Made by a program: the position numbers and the translations under genes
Shown here: positions 1 to 6,685 of the stretch, one piece after another
Layout of the letters: the number at the start of each line of letters is the position of its first letter
Position numbering within the stretch: the first letter of the stretch is position 1
The notes under the pieces: generated by a model
Seen by the model: the letters and a program-made list of their open reading frames with translations, nothing else
Database searches by the model: none
Told to the model about the DNA's origin: nothing
Origin: an uncultured Collinsella sp.
GTDB taxonomy: Bacteria; Actinomycetota; Coriobacteriia; Coriobacteriales; Coriobacteriaceae
DNA length: 7,491 nucleotides
Direction of reading: 5' to 3'
Assembly (NCBI GenBank): GCA_900762355.1
Contig: CAAFGE010000017.1
Coordinates: forward strand, 1 to 7,491

Positions 1-61
1 AGTCCTGCTCGCACGGAGAGCACATTAAGTGCTCTCCGGCTCGTGCGGAACTCGCGATAAA
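1..61 (+). repeat. Structured palindromic repeat element, copy A
   Basis: This 61-nt stretch is nearly the same as the reverse complement of 274-335. Shared blocks are AGTCCTGCTC at the 5' end, an ATTAA loop, and TCGTGCGGAACTCGCGATAAA (split here as TCGTGCGG plus AACTCGCGATAAA) at the 3' end. It can fold as stacked helices: AGTCC (1-5) with GGAACT (47-52, one bulged A), GCAC (11-14) with GTGC (43-46), and an apical 9-bp stem 15-23/29-37 closing the ATTAA loop (24-28). The apical stem differs from copy B by two compensated pairs, which argues for selection on structure. There is no T tract, so it is not a standard intrinsic terminator. It may extend past the left window edge. Its function is unknown; it could be a REP-like intergenic repeat or a structured 3' UTR element. 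Confidence 0.6.
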
Positions 62-103
62 CCTTGTATACGCCCGCCCGCTCCCGAGGGGCTCCCATCC
101 CAA

Positions 104-124
104 ATGCGGAGCAAAGCTCCGCAT
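104..124 (+). other. Short perfect hairpin, possible weak terminator
   Basis: ATGCGGAGC (104-112) and GCTCCGCAT (116-124) form a perfect 9-bp stem around an AAA loop. On the plus strand a pyrimidine-rich run (TCTTTTCTTTC, about 129-139) begins four bases after the stem. This loosely resembles an intrinsic terminator for a gene reading in from the left, but the T tract is interrupted and displaced. The minus strand gives only TTT after the stem. It could equally be part of the degenerate palindromic landscape here. Confidence 0.35.
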
Positions 125-146
125 GCCATCTTTTCTTTCAGCTAAA

Positions 147-234
147 GCACGCCGGAAATTCGACGCTGGCTTGTTAACCTTGCTGGACGTTGTCGACGCC
201 GATCCAGCTCAGAAGCTATATCGATACAGAAAGG
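147..234 (+). pseudogene. Diverged inverted copy of the tsaD 3' end
   Basis: Read on the plus strand in the frame of position 147, this encodes ARRKFD, then G, then DVVDADP. The genuine TsaD C-terminus at 417-473 on the minus strand reads ARRKFD, G, DVDADP. Across the codons for ARRKFD, 16 of 18 bases are identical; the next 24 bases have the same length but poor identity. One valine codon is inserted, and the place of the TAG stop reads TAT, so the frame runs on into the inverted repeat. GAAAGG at 229-234 mirrors the flank CAAAGG of the real gene. I infer a decayed tail-to-tail inverted duplication of the gene end. A chance match or the tail of another TsaD-like gene cannot be excluded. No start codon or N-terminal part is present. 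Confidence 0.4.
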
Positions 235-276
235 TCCCCGGCGCTGCCCGGGCGCCAACGGCCGCATATGAACTTT
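235..276. repeat. Left arm of 42-bp perfect inverted repeat
   Basis: Bases 235-276 are the exact reverse complement of 346-387, with no mismatch over 42 bp. The arm is GC-rich at its outer end (TCCCCGGCGCTGCCC) and AT-richer at its inner end (CATATGAACTTT). The next outward pair, 234/388, is G against T, after which the match becomes gapped. Together with the right arm it would give a very stable hairpin in DNA or RNA, with 69 nt between the arms. Confidence 0.95.
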
Positions 277-335
277 ATCGCGAGTTCCGCACGAACAGGA
301 GGCCACTTAATGTGGCCTCCGTCGTGAGCAGGACT
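274..335 (-). repeat. Structured palindromic repeat element, copy B
   Basis: This is the second copy of the element at 1-61, on the opposite strand and lying in the loop of the long inverted repeat. On the minus strand it runs from AGTCCTGCTC to AACTCGCGATAAA. The apical stem pairs 298-306 with 312-320 around a five-base loop (TTAAT on plus, ATTAA on minus). A second helix pairs 290-294 (CACGA) with 322-326 (TCGTG), and the outer helix pairs AGTCC with GGAACT. Relative to copy A, stem positions 5 and 6 change from A-T and G-C to G-C and C-G, keeping pairing. It sits downstream of the tsaD stop and would be in that transcript if transcription continued. No U tract follows. Confidence 0.65.
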
Positions 336-345
336 GTAGAGCAGG

Positions 346-387
346 AAAGTTCATATGCGGCCGTTGGCGCCCGGGCAGCGCCGGGGA
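346..387. repeat. Right arm of 42-bp perfect inverted repeat
   Basis: This is the exact reverse complement of 235-276. The arm ends 14 nt from the TAG stop of the TsaB-RimI-TsaD gene (402-404), so it occupies the 3' UTR of the operon. Outside it, bases 388-392 (TCGCA) have no partner on the left. Pairing then resumes, with CCTTTG at 393-398 facing GAAAGG at 229-234 (one mismatch). No direct target-site duplication flanks the pair of arms, which argues against a simple MITE insertion. Confidence 0.95.
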
Positions 388-401
388 TCGCACCTTTGCG
401 A

Positions 402-2786
402 CTACAGCGTCATGTTCGGATCGGCATCGACGTCGAACGGCGAGATTTCTCCTCGGTCGAATTTACGGCGAGCAACCTCTGCGATCATGGCGGCGTTGTC
501 GGTGCACGCCGAAAGCGGTGGCACCGTTACGCGGATCCCCTGACGCCCAAGCTTCTTGATCATCATCTCGCGCAGATGCGGGTTGGCCGAGACGCCGCCA
601 CCGATGCAGTATTCCTTGCATCCGGTAGCGTGCAGTGCGTTTTTGGCCTTCTTGTACTGCACGTCAAAGACCGCCGCCTCAAACGAGGCCGCTAGATCGG
701 GCAGGTGAATCGTGCGCCCGGCCTTGGTCTCCTGCTCGATGTAGAGCGTCACCGCCGTCTTGAGGCCCGAAAGCGAGAAGCGGTAGTCTCCCCTGCTGTT
801 AAGCGCGCGGGGAAAATCGATCGCCTTGGGGTTGCCCGTCTCGGCAAGCTTGGAGATGATGGGGCCACCGGGATAGCCCAGGCCCAGCGCCTTTGCCACC
901 TTGTCGAAGGCTTCGCCCACGGCGTCGTCGAGCGTCTCGCCGAGCACCTCGTAGTCGCCCCACGCCTTGACGTGAACAAGCATGGTATGACCGCCCGAGA
1001 CGAGCGTGAAGATAAACGGCGGCCTGAGATCGGGCTGCGCCAGCAGGTTGGCGAACAGATGGCCCTCCAGATGGTTGACGCACACGAGCGGCTTGCCGGC
1101 GGCATAGGCAAAGCCCTTGGCGAAGGCGACGCCCACTACCAGAGCACCCACCAGGCCCGGACCCTGCGTCACGCCAACAGCGGCGAGTTCGCTCGGCGCG
1201 ATGGCTCCACCCTCAAGACCAAGCGATGCTGCGGCATCCTCGAGCGCCGCATCCACGACACTCACAATCACCTCAACGTGTTTGCGCGAGGCGATCTCGG
1301 GCACCACGCCGCCAAAGCGGGCGTGAAAATCAATCTGTGTCGACACCTGGTTGGCCAGCATATTGCCATCCGCATCGATAATCGCCACGGCCGTCTCGTC
1401 GCAGGAGCTCTCGATAGCGAGCACTAGGCGGCGGCGCTCAATTTCGGCACGCTCCCCCTCGGAGCGCCCAGGCGCAGGCAGCGGCCATACGCGCTGCTCT
1501 GCCGCCGTCGGCTCGGGCGAAGCATTATCGACCGGAAGCACCAGGGGCAGCGGAGCCGTCATGACGATGGCGTCCTTGCCGGCACCATAGTAGCCGCGGC
1601 GACGGCCAGCCTCGGTAAAGCCCAGAGCGTTATAAAGCGCGGTCGCTCCCTCGTTACCGTCCTCGACCTCGAGCGAAGCCGTAGTGCAGCCGAGCATCTG
1701 GGCATCATAGCTCACATGCGACAGCAGCTTGCGGGCAATGCCCTCACGGCGATGTGCCGGGTCGACGGCGACATCCAGAATCTGCACATCACCGTCCACG
1801 ACCATACCGCCGGCAAGGCCCAGCAGCTTGCCGTCGTCGTGTGCCACCCACCAACTACGCGGCGCAGCGACGTCCTCGCCCAGTTCGGACAGGAACATGC
1901 CCGGCGTCCATGCCTCGTGTCCGGCACCTTCAAAGCAGGCAGCCTCCAGCGCGCTTGCGCCCTCGGCATCCGCCGCGCCCATGGGACGGAACTGCAGATG
2001 ACGACCGGCGAGCTCATCGGCAACACCCGTAATTTCGCTCTGCGCACTCTCGGCAAGACCAAGACGCTTGCGCTCGTTTTCCTCGGCATCCGAAAGGCGC
2101 GTGTAAATCGGCAGGACGCGGGCCGGATCGCCGTCACCCGCAGCGTGCGCGAGCAGCAAGCCCTCGCCCGAAGGCCACCACAGGTCACGCTCCACGCAGC
2201 GGGCGGCCTCGTCCTCACCCAGCAGCTTGCCATAGCGCACTAGACCGTCACCGGTCAGCTGAACCTGGCCCCAGTCCGCTGCTTGGCGCCACTCATCGAG
2301 CGCCACGGCGGCCTTGACCACGTGTTCGCGCTCAAATTGACGCTCGGGACCCTCATCGACCAGCATATACAGCGCCGGATATACCTCACCGCGCATAGCA
2401 TCGGCCAAGATACCAAGCTTGCCGCGCACGCCAGCCTTCCACGCCGTCCAAGCGCAAGCGTCGAGCGTCGACACGCCCAGCAGCGGAACATTGGCACCAC
2501 GCGCGAGGCCCTTGGCAGTGGAGATGCCGATGCGCACACCCGTAAAGGACCCCGGGCCGCGGCCGACCACATAGCAACCAACATCGCTGCGATCCAGACC
2601 GGCTTGAGCCAGCACGCCATCAACGGTATTCACGAGCTCAACGTTGGCGTGACGGCGACACATGTGGTCGCCACTCACGAGCTTCGTCTCACCCGTCTGC
2701 CCATCAATCCAGCTTGCCGCGCAGGCAAGCATGTCAGTCGAGGTATCGAGCGCCACCACCAGCGCGTTGTCGTTATGCAAGCTCAT
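402..2786 (-). CDS. tsaD: TsaB-RimI-TsaD fusion: t6A37 tRNA modification with GNAT acetyltransferase
   Basis: A 794-residue cytoplasmic fusion. Residues 5-235 are TsaB-like (ALDTST at the start; GRGPGSFTGVRIG near 75-87), the scaffold partner of TsaD. Residues 261-410 are a RimI-type GNAT domain with the acetyl-CoA signature RREGIARKLL near 346-355. Residues 453-794 are full-length TsaD, beginning LAIESSCDETA, with metal ligands in HLEGH (572-576) and SGGHTML (597-603). TsaD transfers the threonylcarbamoyl group to A37 of ANN-decoding tRNAs; RimI typically acetylates the N-terminus of bS18. The linkers, about 25 and 40 residues (the second Pro/Ala/Glu-rich), suggest separate folded units. I chose the ATG at 2786 with AAGG nine bases upstream over a TTG at 2804. 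It overlaps tsaE by 14 nt, which suggests coupled translation. No frameshift is evident, so the fusion looks real. Confidence 0.95.
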   Translation of the reverse strand: MSLHNDNALVVALDTSTDMLACAASWIDGQTGETKLVSGDHMCRRHANVELVNTVDGVLAQAGLDRSDVGCYVVGRGPGSFTGVRIGISTAKGLARGANVPLLGVSTLDACAWTAWKAGVRGKLGILADAMRGEVYPALYMLVDEGPERQFEREHVVKAAVALDEWRQAADWGQVQLTGDGLVRYGKLLGEDEAARCVERDLWWPSGEGLLLAHAAGDGDPARVLPIYTRLSDAEENERKRLGLAESAQSEITGVADELAGRHLQFRPMGAADAEGASALEAACFEGAGHEAWTPGMFLSELGEDVAAPRSWWVAHDDGKLLGLAGGMVVDGDVQILDVAVDPAHRREGIARKLLSHVSYDAQMLGCTTASLEVEDGNEGATALYNALGFTEAGRRRGYYGAGKDAIVMTAPLPLVLPVDNASPEPTAAEQRVWPLPAPGRSEGERAEIERRRLVLAIESSCDETAVAIIDADGNMLANQVSTQIDFHARFGGVVPEIASRKHVEVIVSVVDAALEDAAASLGLEGGAIAPSELAAVGVTQGPGLVGALVVGVAFAKGFAYAAGKPLVCVNHLEGHLFANLLAQPDLRPPFIFTLVSGGHTMLVHVKAWGDYEVLGETLDDAVGEAFDKVAKALGLGYPGGPIISKLAETGNPKAIDFPRALNSRGDYRFSLSGLKTAVTLYIEQETKAGRTIHLPDLAASFEAAVFDVQYKKAKNALHATGCKEYCIGGGVSANPHLREMMIKKLGRQGIRVTVPPLSACTDNAAMIAEVARRKFDRGEISPFDVDADPNMTL

Positions 2787-3279
2787 CTTGTACAGCCTTA
2801 TCAATCAAATGGGAAAGCTCCATTGCGCGGTCACCGTGCGCCTCAAGCGTTATCGTTCGCACGTCGCTGTCGCCCTCATCACGCCTGAGCGTCACCGAAA
2901 GATACTCATCCGTCAGCTCGTCCTGGAATTGTTCGCCCCATTCCAGCAGGCAAGCACCCTCATAGCCCAGCACATCGAAAATGCCCGTATCCTCGAGCTC
3001 GTAGGCATGCTCCAGGCGGTATAGATCAAAGTGAAACAGCGGAATACGACCTTGATCGTGAACGGCCATGAGGGCGAACGTAGGGCTCGTAACCATATGC
3101 CCATCGCCCAGCCCGCGCGAGACGCCCTTGGTAAAGTGAGTTTTGCCCACTCCCAGGCCACCGGTCAGGATGAGCACATCGCCGTCCTCAAGGCACGGTG
3201 CAATTAGCTCGCCAAAGTACTCCGTATCGGCAGCGCAAGTCGTTTTGTAAGTACCTACCCCCAGGCGCTCCAGGGACAT
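2773..3279 (-). CDS. tsaE: tRNA t6A biosynthesis ATPase TsaE
   Basis: This 168-residue protein is the P-loop ATPase that works with TsaB and TsaD to make t6A37 in bacterial tRNA. A Walker A motif, GGLGVGKT, lies at about 40-47, SPTF at 65-68, the family block FHFDLYRLE at 82-90, and LLEWGEQF at 111-118. The length is near the usual 150-160 residues. The ATG at 3279 is preceded by a clear AAGGAG Shine-Dalgarno. The start lies 12 nt after the UDG stop, and the stop (TAA, 2773-2775) is inside the first codons of the tsaB part of the next gene, so TsaE and its partners TsaB and TsaD should be made from one message. Confidence 0.95.
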   Translation of the reverse strand: MSLERLGVGTYKTTCAADTEYFGELIAPCLEDGDVLILTGGLGVGKTHFTKGVSRGLGDGHMVTSPTFALMAVHDQGRIPLFHFDLYRLEHAYELEDTGIFDVLGYEGACLLEWGEQFQDELTDEYLSVTLRRDEGDSDVRTITLEAHGDRAMELSHLIDKAVQDELA

Positions 3280-3291
3280 ATATGCTCCTTA

Positions 3292-3912
3292 TTATTCCGA
3301 GGCGTCCTCTGGCGCGGGATGTCGCTCCAGATAGTCGCCCAGCATCTTAAAGTCTTCCTCCAGCAGCTCCTGCCACGCCGGATTGCGCAGCGCTGCTGCC
3401 GGATGGAACGTGGGCATTACCACAAAATGCCCCATCTGGTGGAACCTGCCGCGCAGCTTAGTAATGCCAATCTCGGTCTTTAGCACAAAGTGCGTCGCGG
3501 GGTTGCCGAGCGTCACAATAATATCGGGCCAGATGCTTCGAATCTGCTCACGCAAAAATGGCGAGCAAGCCAGCACTTCCTCGGGACGCGGATTGCGGTT
3601 TCCCGGCGGGCGGCACTTAAGCACGTTGGCAATGTAGACGTCTTCGCGTTTGAGCCCCGCCAGCGACAAAATGCCGTTGAGGTCCTCGCCTGCCGCCCCC
3701 ACAAAGGGCTCGCCCTGCAAATCCTCATTGCAGCCCGGCGCCTCGCCAATAAACATCACGCGAGCGTGGGGGTTTCCCACGCCAAACACGATGTTATGGC
3801 GCGACTGGTAAAGCTGGCAAAGGTGACAATCGCCCAGAACGGCCTCGATCTCCTCGAGTGCGACCTCACGCGGCGCCTGATGGCTATGGCCGGGGATGTG
3901 CATGACGCCCAT
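3292..3912 (-). CDS. Family 4 uracil-DNA glycosylase (4Fe-4S)
   Basis: A 206-residue DNA repair enzyme that cleaves uracil, from cytosine deamination or dUTP incorporation, off the sugar backbone. Residues 56-64 hold GEAPGCNED, followed by GEPFVG (67-72), the family 4 uracil-pocket signature. Four cysteines fit the iron-sulfur cluster: C29 and C32 (CHLC), then C100 (NVLKCRPPGNRNP) and C116. The C-terminal DNA-contact motif FHPAAALRNP begins at about 179. I chose the ATG at 3912, preceded by GGAG five bases upstream and 8 nt after the alr stop, rather than a TTG at 3960 that would overlap alr by 40 nt. An ATG at 3903 is a weaker alternative. No function linking it to alr or tsaE is apparent beyond shared transcription. 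Confidence 0.92.
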   Translation of the reverse strand: MGVMHIPGHSHQAPREVALEEIEAVLGDCHLCQLYQSRHNIVFGVGNPHARVMFIGEAPGCNEDLQGEPFVGAAGEDLNGILSLAGLKREDVYIANVLKCRPPGNRNPRPEEVLACSPFLREQIRSIWPDIIVTLGNPATHFVLKTEIGITKLRGRFHQMGHFVVMPTFHPAAALRNPAWQELLEEDFKMLGDYLERHPAPEDASE

Positions 3913-3920
3913 AGCGACTC

Positions 3921-5066
3921 CTACACGTAGACCTTGTCGAGACGCATACCAAAGCCGCAAGCGACCTCGTAGTTAATCGTGCCGCGTAGGCGCGCCATCT
4001 CGTCCATGGTAATCTCGGCATCTCCATCGCGGCCGACAATGATCATCTCGTCACCATACTCGGCCTCGGGAATCTCATGCGCCGGGTTGGACTGAATGGC
4101 GACCATAAACTGGTCCATGCAGATATTGCCCACCTGACGCACACGCTCGCCGCGATACAGCACGTCCATACGATTGGAAAGCGTACGCGAAAGGCCATCG
4201 GCATAACCGATCGGAAGGGTGCAGATCTGAACGCGCGTGCGCGGTACGCGGTAGGTAAAGCCGTAGCCCACGCCCTCGCCCATCGCAGGATGCGCCACGC
4301 GCGTCACACGCGCGTGGACGCTCATGACGGGATCAAGCTGCATCACGCGACCACTCAGCTCACATGGCTGCAGACCATACAAACCGATGCCGGCACGAAT
4401 CATGTCAAAGTGCATTGAAGAATCGAGCATCGAGGACGGCGTATTGGCACAATGCACGATACCGCATTCAAAACCTGCATCCTTAATGGCCTGAACGGCC
4501 TCGGTAAAACGCTGGCACTGCAGCTTGTAGTCCCAACCCGAAGGTTCATCGGCCGTGGCAAAGTGCGTAAATACGCCGTCGCACTGGATGCCGCGATGGA
4601 AACTGATGCCGCGTACAAAGTCGAGCACCTGTGTGTAGTGAACACCGATACGATTCATGCCCGTCTCGATGGCAAGATGGTACTTGCCCACCTTGCCCGC
4701 CGCGACGGCGCATTCGCCATACGCAAGAGCAAAATCGGACGTATAGACCGAGGGCATGATATCGAATTCGAGCAATGCAGGAATAGCCTCGATAGGCGGC
4801 TCACTTAGAATCAGGACGGGCTTAGTAATCCCGCCCTGACGGAGCCCAACGCCCTCGTTAACCGTCGCCACGGCAAACATGTCGGCACCGGCCGAATACA
4901 TGATCTTGGCACACTCAACAGCTCCATGACCATAAGCATCGGCCTTGACCACGCAGCACAGGCGCTGACGCGGATTCAACAAGTTCTTATAGGCCCTCGT
5001 GTTGCGACGGAGCGCCCCGCGGTCGATCTCGACCCAGGACCAGCGCGTCAAATCGGCTTTATTCAT
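3921..5066 (-). CDS. alr: Alanine racemase
   Basis: This 381-residue PLP enzyme interconverts L- and D-alanine and supplies D-Ala for peptidoglycan. The fold-III TIM barrel comes first: VVKADAYGHG places the PLP lysine at K41. MNRIGV (137-142) carries the arginine near the PLP ring, and a C-terminal beta domain follows. VGYGFTYR (266-273) holds the catalytic tyrosine, Y268, and GNICMDQ (313-319) is a family signature. In many racemases a carbamylated lysine sits seven residues before that arginine; by hand alignment this position is alanine (A132). The ATG at 5066 is 2 nt after the nnr stop and has no strong Shine-Dalgarno close by, so reinitiation after nnr is likely. Length is typical (360-390). 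Confidence 0.95.
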   Translation of the reverse strand: MNKADLTRWSWVEIDRGALRRNTRAYKNLLNPRQRLCCVVKADAYGHGAVECAKIMYSAGADMFAVATVNEGVGLRQGGITKPVLILSEPPIEAIPALLEFDIMPSVYTSDFALAYGECAVAAGKVGKYHLAIETGMNRIGVHYTQVLDFVRGISFHRGIQCDGVFTHFATADEPSGWDYKLQCQRFTEAVQAIKDAGFECGIVHCANTPSSMLDSSMHFDMIRAGIGLYGLQPCELSGRVMQLDPVMSVHARVTRVAHPAMGEGVGYGFTYRVPRTRVQICTLPIGYADGLSRTLSNRMDVLYRGERVRQVGNICMDQFMVAIQSNPAHEIPEAEYGDEMIIVGRDGDAEITMDEMARLRGTINYEVACGFGMRLDKVYV

Positions 5067-5068
5067 GA

Positions 5069-6685
5069 TTAGTCATCCGACCCTTCGTCCATGATTCCCA
5101 GATCTTCGAGCGCATCCTTTGCCGCCAGCTCCATGGCAGGACCGATCAAGTCGATAAGATCGGTCGCGATGACGCTCTTCTCACCATACTCCGTCGCCGC
5201 GGCAAAACCGGCGTAGCTGTGAAGTGCGACGGCGTACGAATACAGCAACTCCCAACGATCCATCTCGTCGCGCATGGTGGCAAGCGTGCCGGCCAAAATA
5301 CCCGCGAGAACATCACCCGAACCGGCAGTTGCCAGAGAAGCCGGACCCGAGAGCGGCAGCAGCACACGCTCAACGCCACAGATAGCCGTCGTCGGCCCCT
5401 TGGCAATGACCACCAGATTGTCGGAGCCTGCAGCCCAGACAACCTTCTGCGCGGCCGCAATCGCGGTACCAAGGTCGTTCACCTCGTCACCGGCAACCAG
5501 GCGCGAAAGCTCACGATAGTGCGGCGTCATAACCAACGGCTGCTCGCGGCGATACATCTCGGGGTTACTATCAATACCGTCAATGGCAATCTTAGCAAGG
5601 CAGTTGAGTGCATCGGCGTCCAAAATTAGCGGTACATCAAGCTCGAGCAAGCCCGAAACCACCTGCATAGCGCCGGCAGACGTCGTCATACCGGGACCGC
5701 ACAGCACGCAGCTGTACTTCTTTGCGATCTCGCACACCGTCATGCGCGCAGCGGCGCCAAAGGAGCCGCGGGAATCAGACGGAATAGCAAAGACCGGAAT
5801 CGAAGGAAGTGCCATGCGAATGAGATTGGCGCAGGCGTCAGGAGCCGCGACTGCCACGTAACCAGCACCCGCGCGAGCTGCAGACTTGGCCGCCATAATG
5901 GCAGCACCAGGATATTGCGCAGATCCGGCGACAATAAGCACGGAGCCACGGGAATACTTATCGATATTCGATGGTAGCGGAGCAAAGTAATCAACTAAGT
6001 CACCGGGCTCGACAATCTCGGCGGCGTGGTCGACATCATCGATGACCTCGTCAAGACGGTCGTAAAGATTGCCGCAGATCAAATCGCCAGCATACTCAGG
6101 ACCATCAGCGCTATACAGACCAATCTTGGGCGCAATCATCGTCACCGTGCGCTCGGCACGAATGCAGTCGTCATCAACAACGCCCGTCTCTGCATTCAGG
6201 CCCGAGGGGACATCAATGGATACGACACAATCGGCGCATTCATTGACCGTAGGAATCCAAATGGAGAACGGCGCACGCAGATTCCCGTGGAAACCGGTAC
6301 CAAAAATGGCATCGACAACAACATCGGCCATATCGATCAAAACCTCGAGTTCATCACGCGAGGGGCCGACGCAAACGTGCACATCGCGGCCGGCAGTACG
6401 ACGAGCAACATGACGTGCCAGAGCAGCAGGAATCTCATCCGGTTCAACCGGAGAAACGATATCCACGTCCACACCCTTATGGCTCAGGATATCGGCGGCA
6501 ACCCAACCGTCGCCGCCATTATTACCAAAACCGACCAAAACGAGAACCCGATCGGGATTGAGCTTCAAGACCTCGTTAGCGGCAAACTCACCCGCTAGCT
6601 CCATAAGCTCGGCCTTCGAAGTCCCTTCGCGTTCGATGATATCCTCGAGACGAACGACTTCTTCGGTACTCAAAACCGGTTTCAT
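5069..6685 (-). CDS. nnr: Bifunctional NAD(P)HX epimerase / dehydratase
   Basis: A 538-residue metabolite-repair enzyme. The N-terminal YjeF-type domain (1 to about 225) epimerises NAD(P)HX, with NNGGDGWVAA (55-64), VVDAIFGTG (123-131) and SIDVPSGLNAETG (156-168). The C-terminal ribokinase-like domain (about 235-538) dehydrates NAD(P)HX back to NAD(P)H using ADP or ATP, with GSVLIVAGSAQYPGAA (247-262), DADALN (356-361), TPHYREL (387-393) and TAGSGDVLAG (453-462, D458 the likely catalytic base). TPHYREL departs from the common TPHPGE form. The ATG at 6685 directly abuts the acpS stop, with AGGAG five bases upstream inside acpS. Adjacency of Nnr and TsaE is common in bacteria; here alr and the UDG gene lie between them. 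Confidence 0.95.
   Translation of the reverse strand: MKPVLSTEEVVRLEDIIEREGTSKAELMELAGEFAANEVLKLNPDRVLVLVGFGNNGGDGWVAADILSHKGVDVDIVSPVEPDEIPAALARHVARRTAGRDVHVCVGPSRDELEVLIDMADVVVDAIFGTGFHGNLRAPFSIWIPTVNECADCVVSIDVPSGLNAETGVVDDDCIRAERTVTMIAPKIGLYSADGPEYAGDLICGNLYDRLDEVIDDVDHAAEIVEPGDLVDYFAPLPSNIDKYSRGSVLIVAGSAQYPGAAIMAAKSAARAGAGYVAVAAPDACANLIRMALPSIPVFAIPSDSRGSFGAAARMTVCEIAKKYSCVLCGPGMTTSAGAMQVVSGLLELDVPLILDADALNCLAKIAIDGIDSNPEMYRREQPLVMTPHYRELSRLVAGDEVNDLGTAIAAAQKVVWAAGSDNLVVIAKGPTTAICGVERVLLPLSGPASLATAGSGDVLAGILAGTLATMRDEMDRWELLYSYAVALHSYAGFAAATEYGEKSVIATDLIDLIGPAMELAAKDALEDLGIMDEGSDD

Noticed and set aside
274..335. Classical intrinsic terminator of the operon
   Set aside because: The stem is strong but no T run follows on either strand.
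235..387. MITE or insertion sequence with terminal inverted repeats
   Set aside because: There is no target-site duplication and no transposase, and the flanks outside the arms are themselves inverted homologues, which an insertion would not produce.
1..401. CRISPR array or tRNA gene in the noncoding left region
   Set aside because: There are no regularly spaced direct repeats, no cloverleaf and no T-arm signature.
123..695. Open plus-strand frame of 190 codons, open back to the window's left edge
   Set aside because: Beyond about 235 it runs through the inverted repeat and antisense to tsaD with no recognisable domain; the openness fits GC-rich antisense sequence. Only the first ~28 codons resemble a protein, the TsaD tail.
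705..1427. 240-codon plus-strand frame opposite tsaD
   Set aside because: It is fully antisense to well-conserved TsaD coding sequence and its translation shows no known motif.
2787..2804. Upstream TTG start for the fusion gene
   Set aside because: TTG is a weak start, and the six added residues are not TsaB-like. The ATG at 2786 has AAGG upstream and is followed directly by typical TsaB sequence.
3913..3960. Upstream TTG start for the uracil-DNA glycosylase
   Set aside because: It would overlap alr by 40 nt and has no clear ribosome site, while the ATG at 3912 has GGAG at good spacing.
4295..4317. 9-bp perfect hairpin (CCACGCGCG and its complement) inside alr
   Set aside because: It lies within conserved coding sequence and is made of GC-alternating codons for Arg, Val and Ala, so codon bias explains it.
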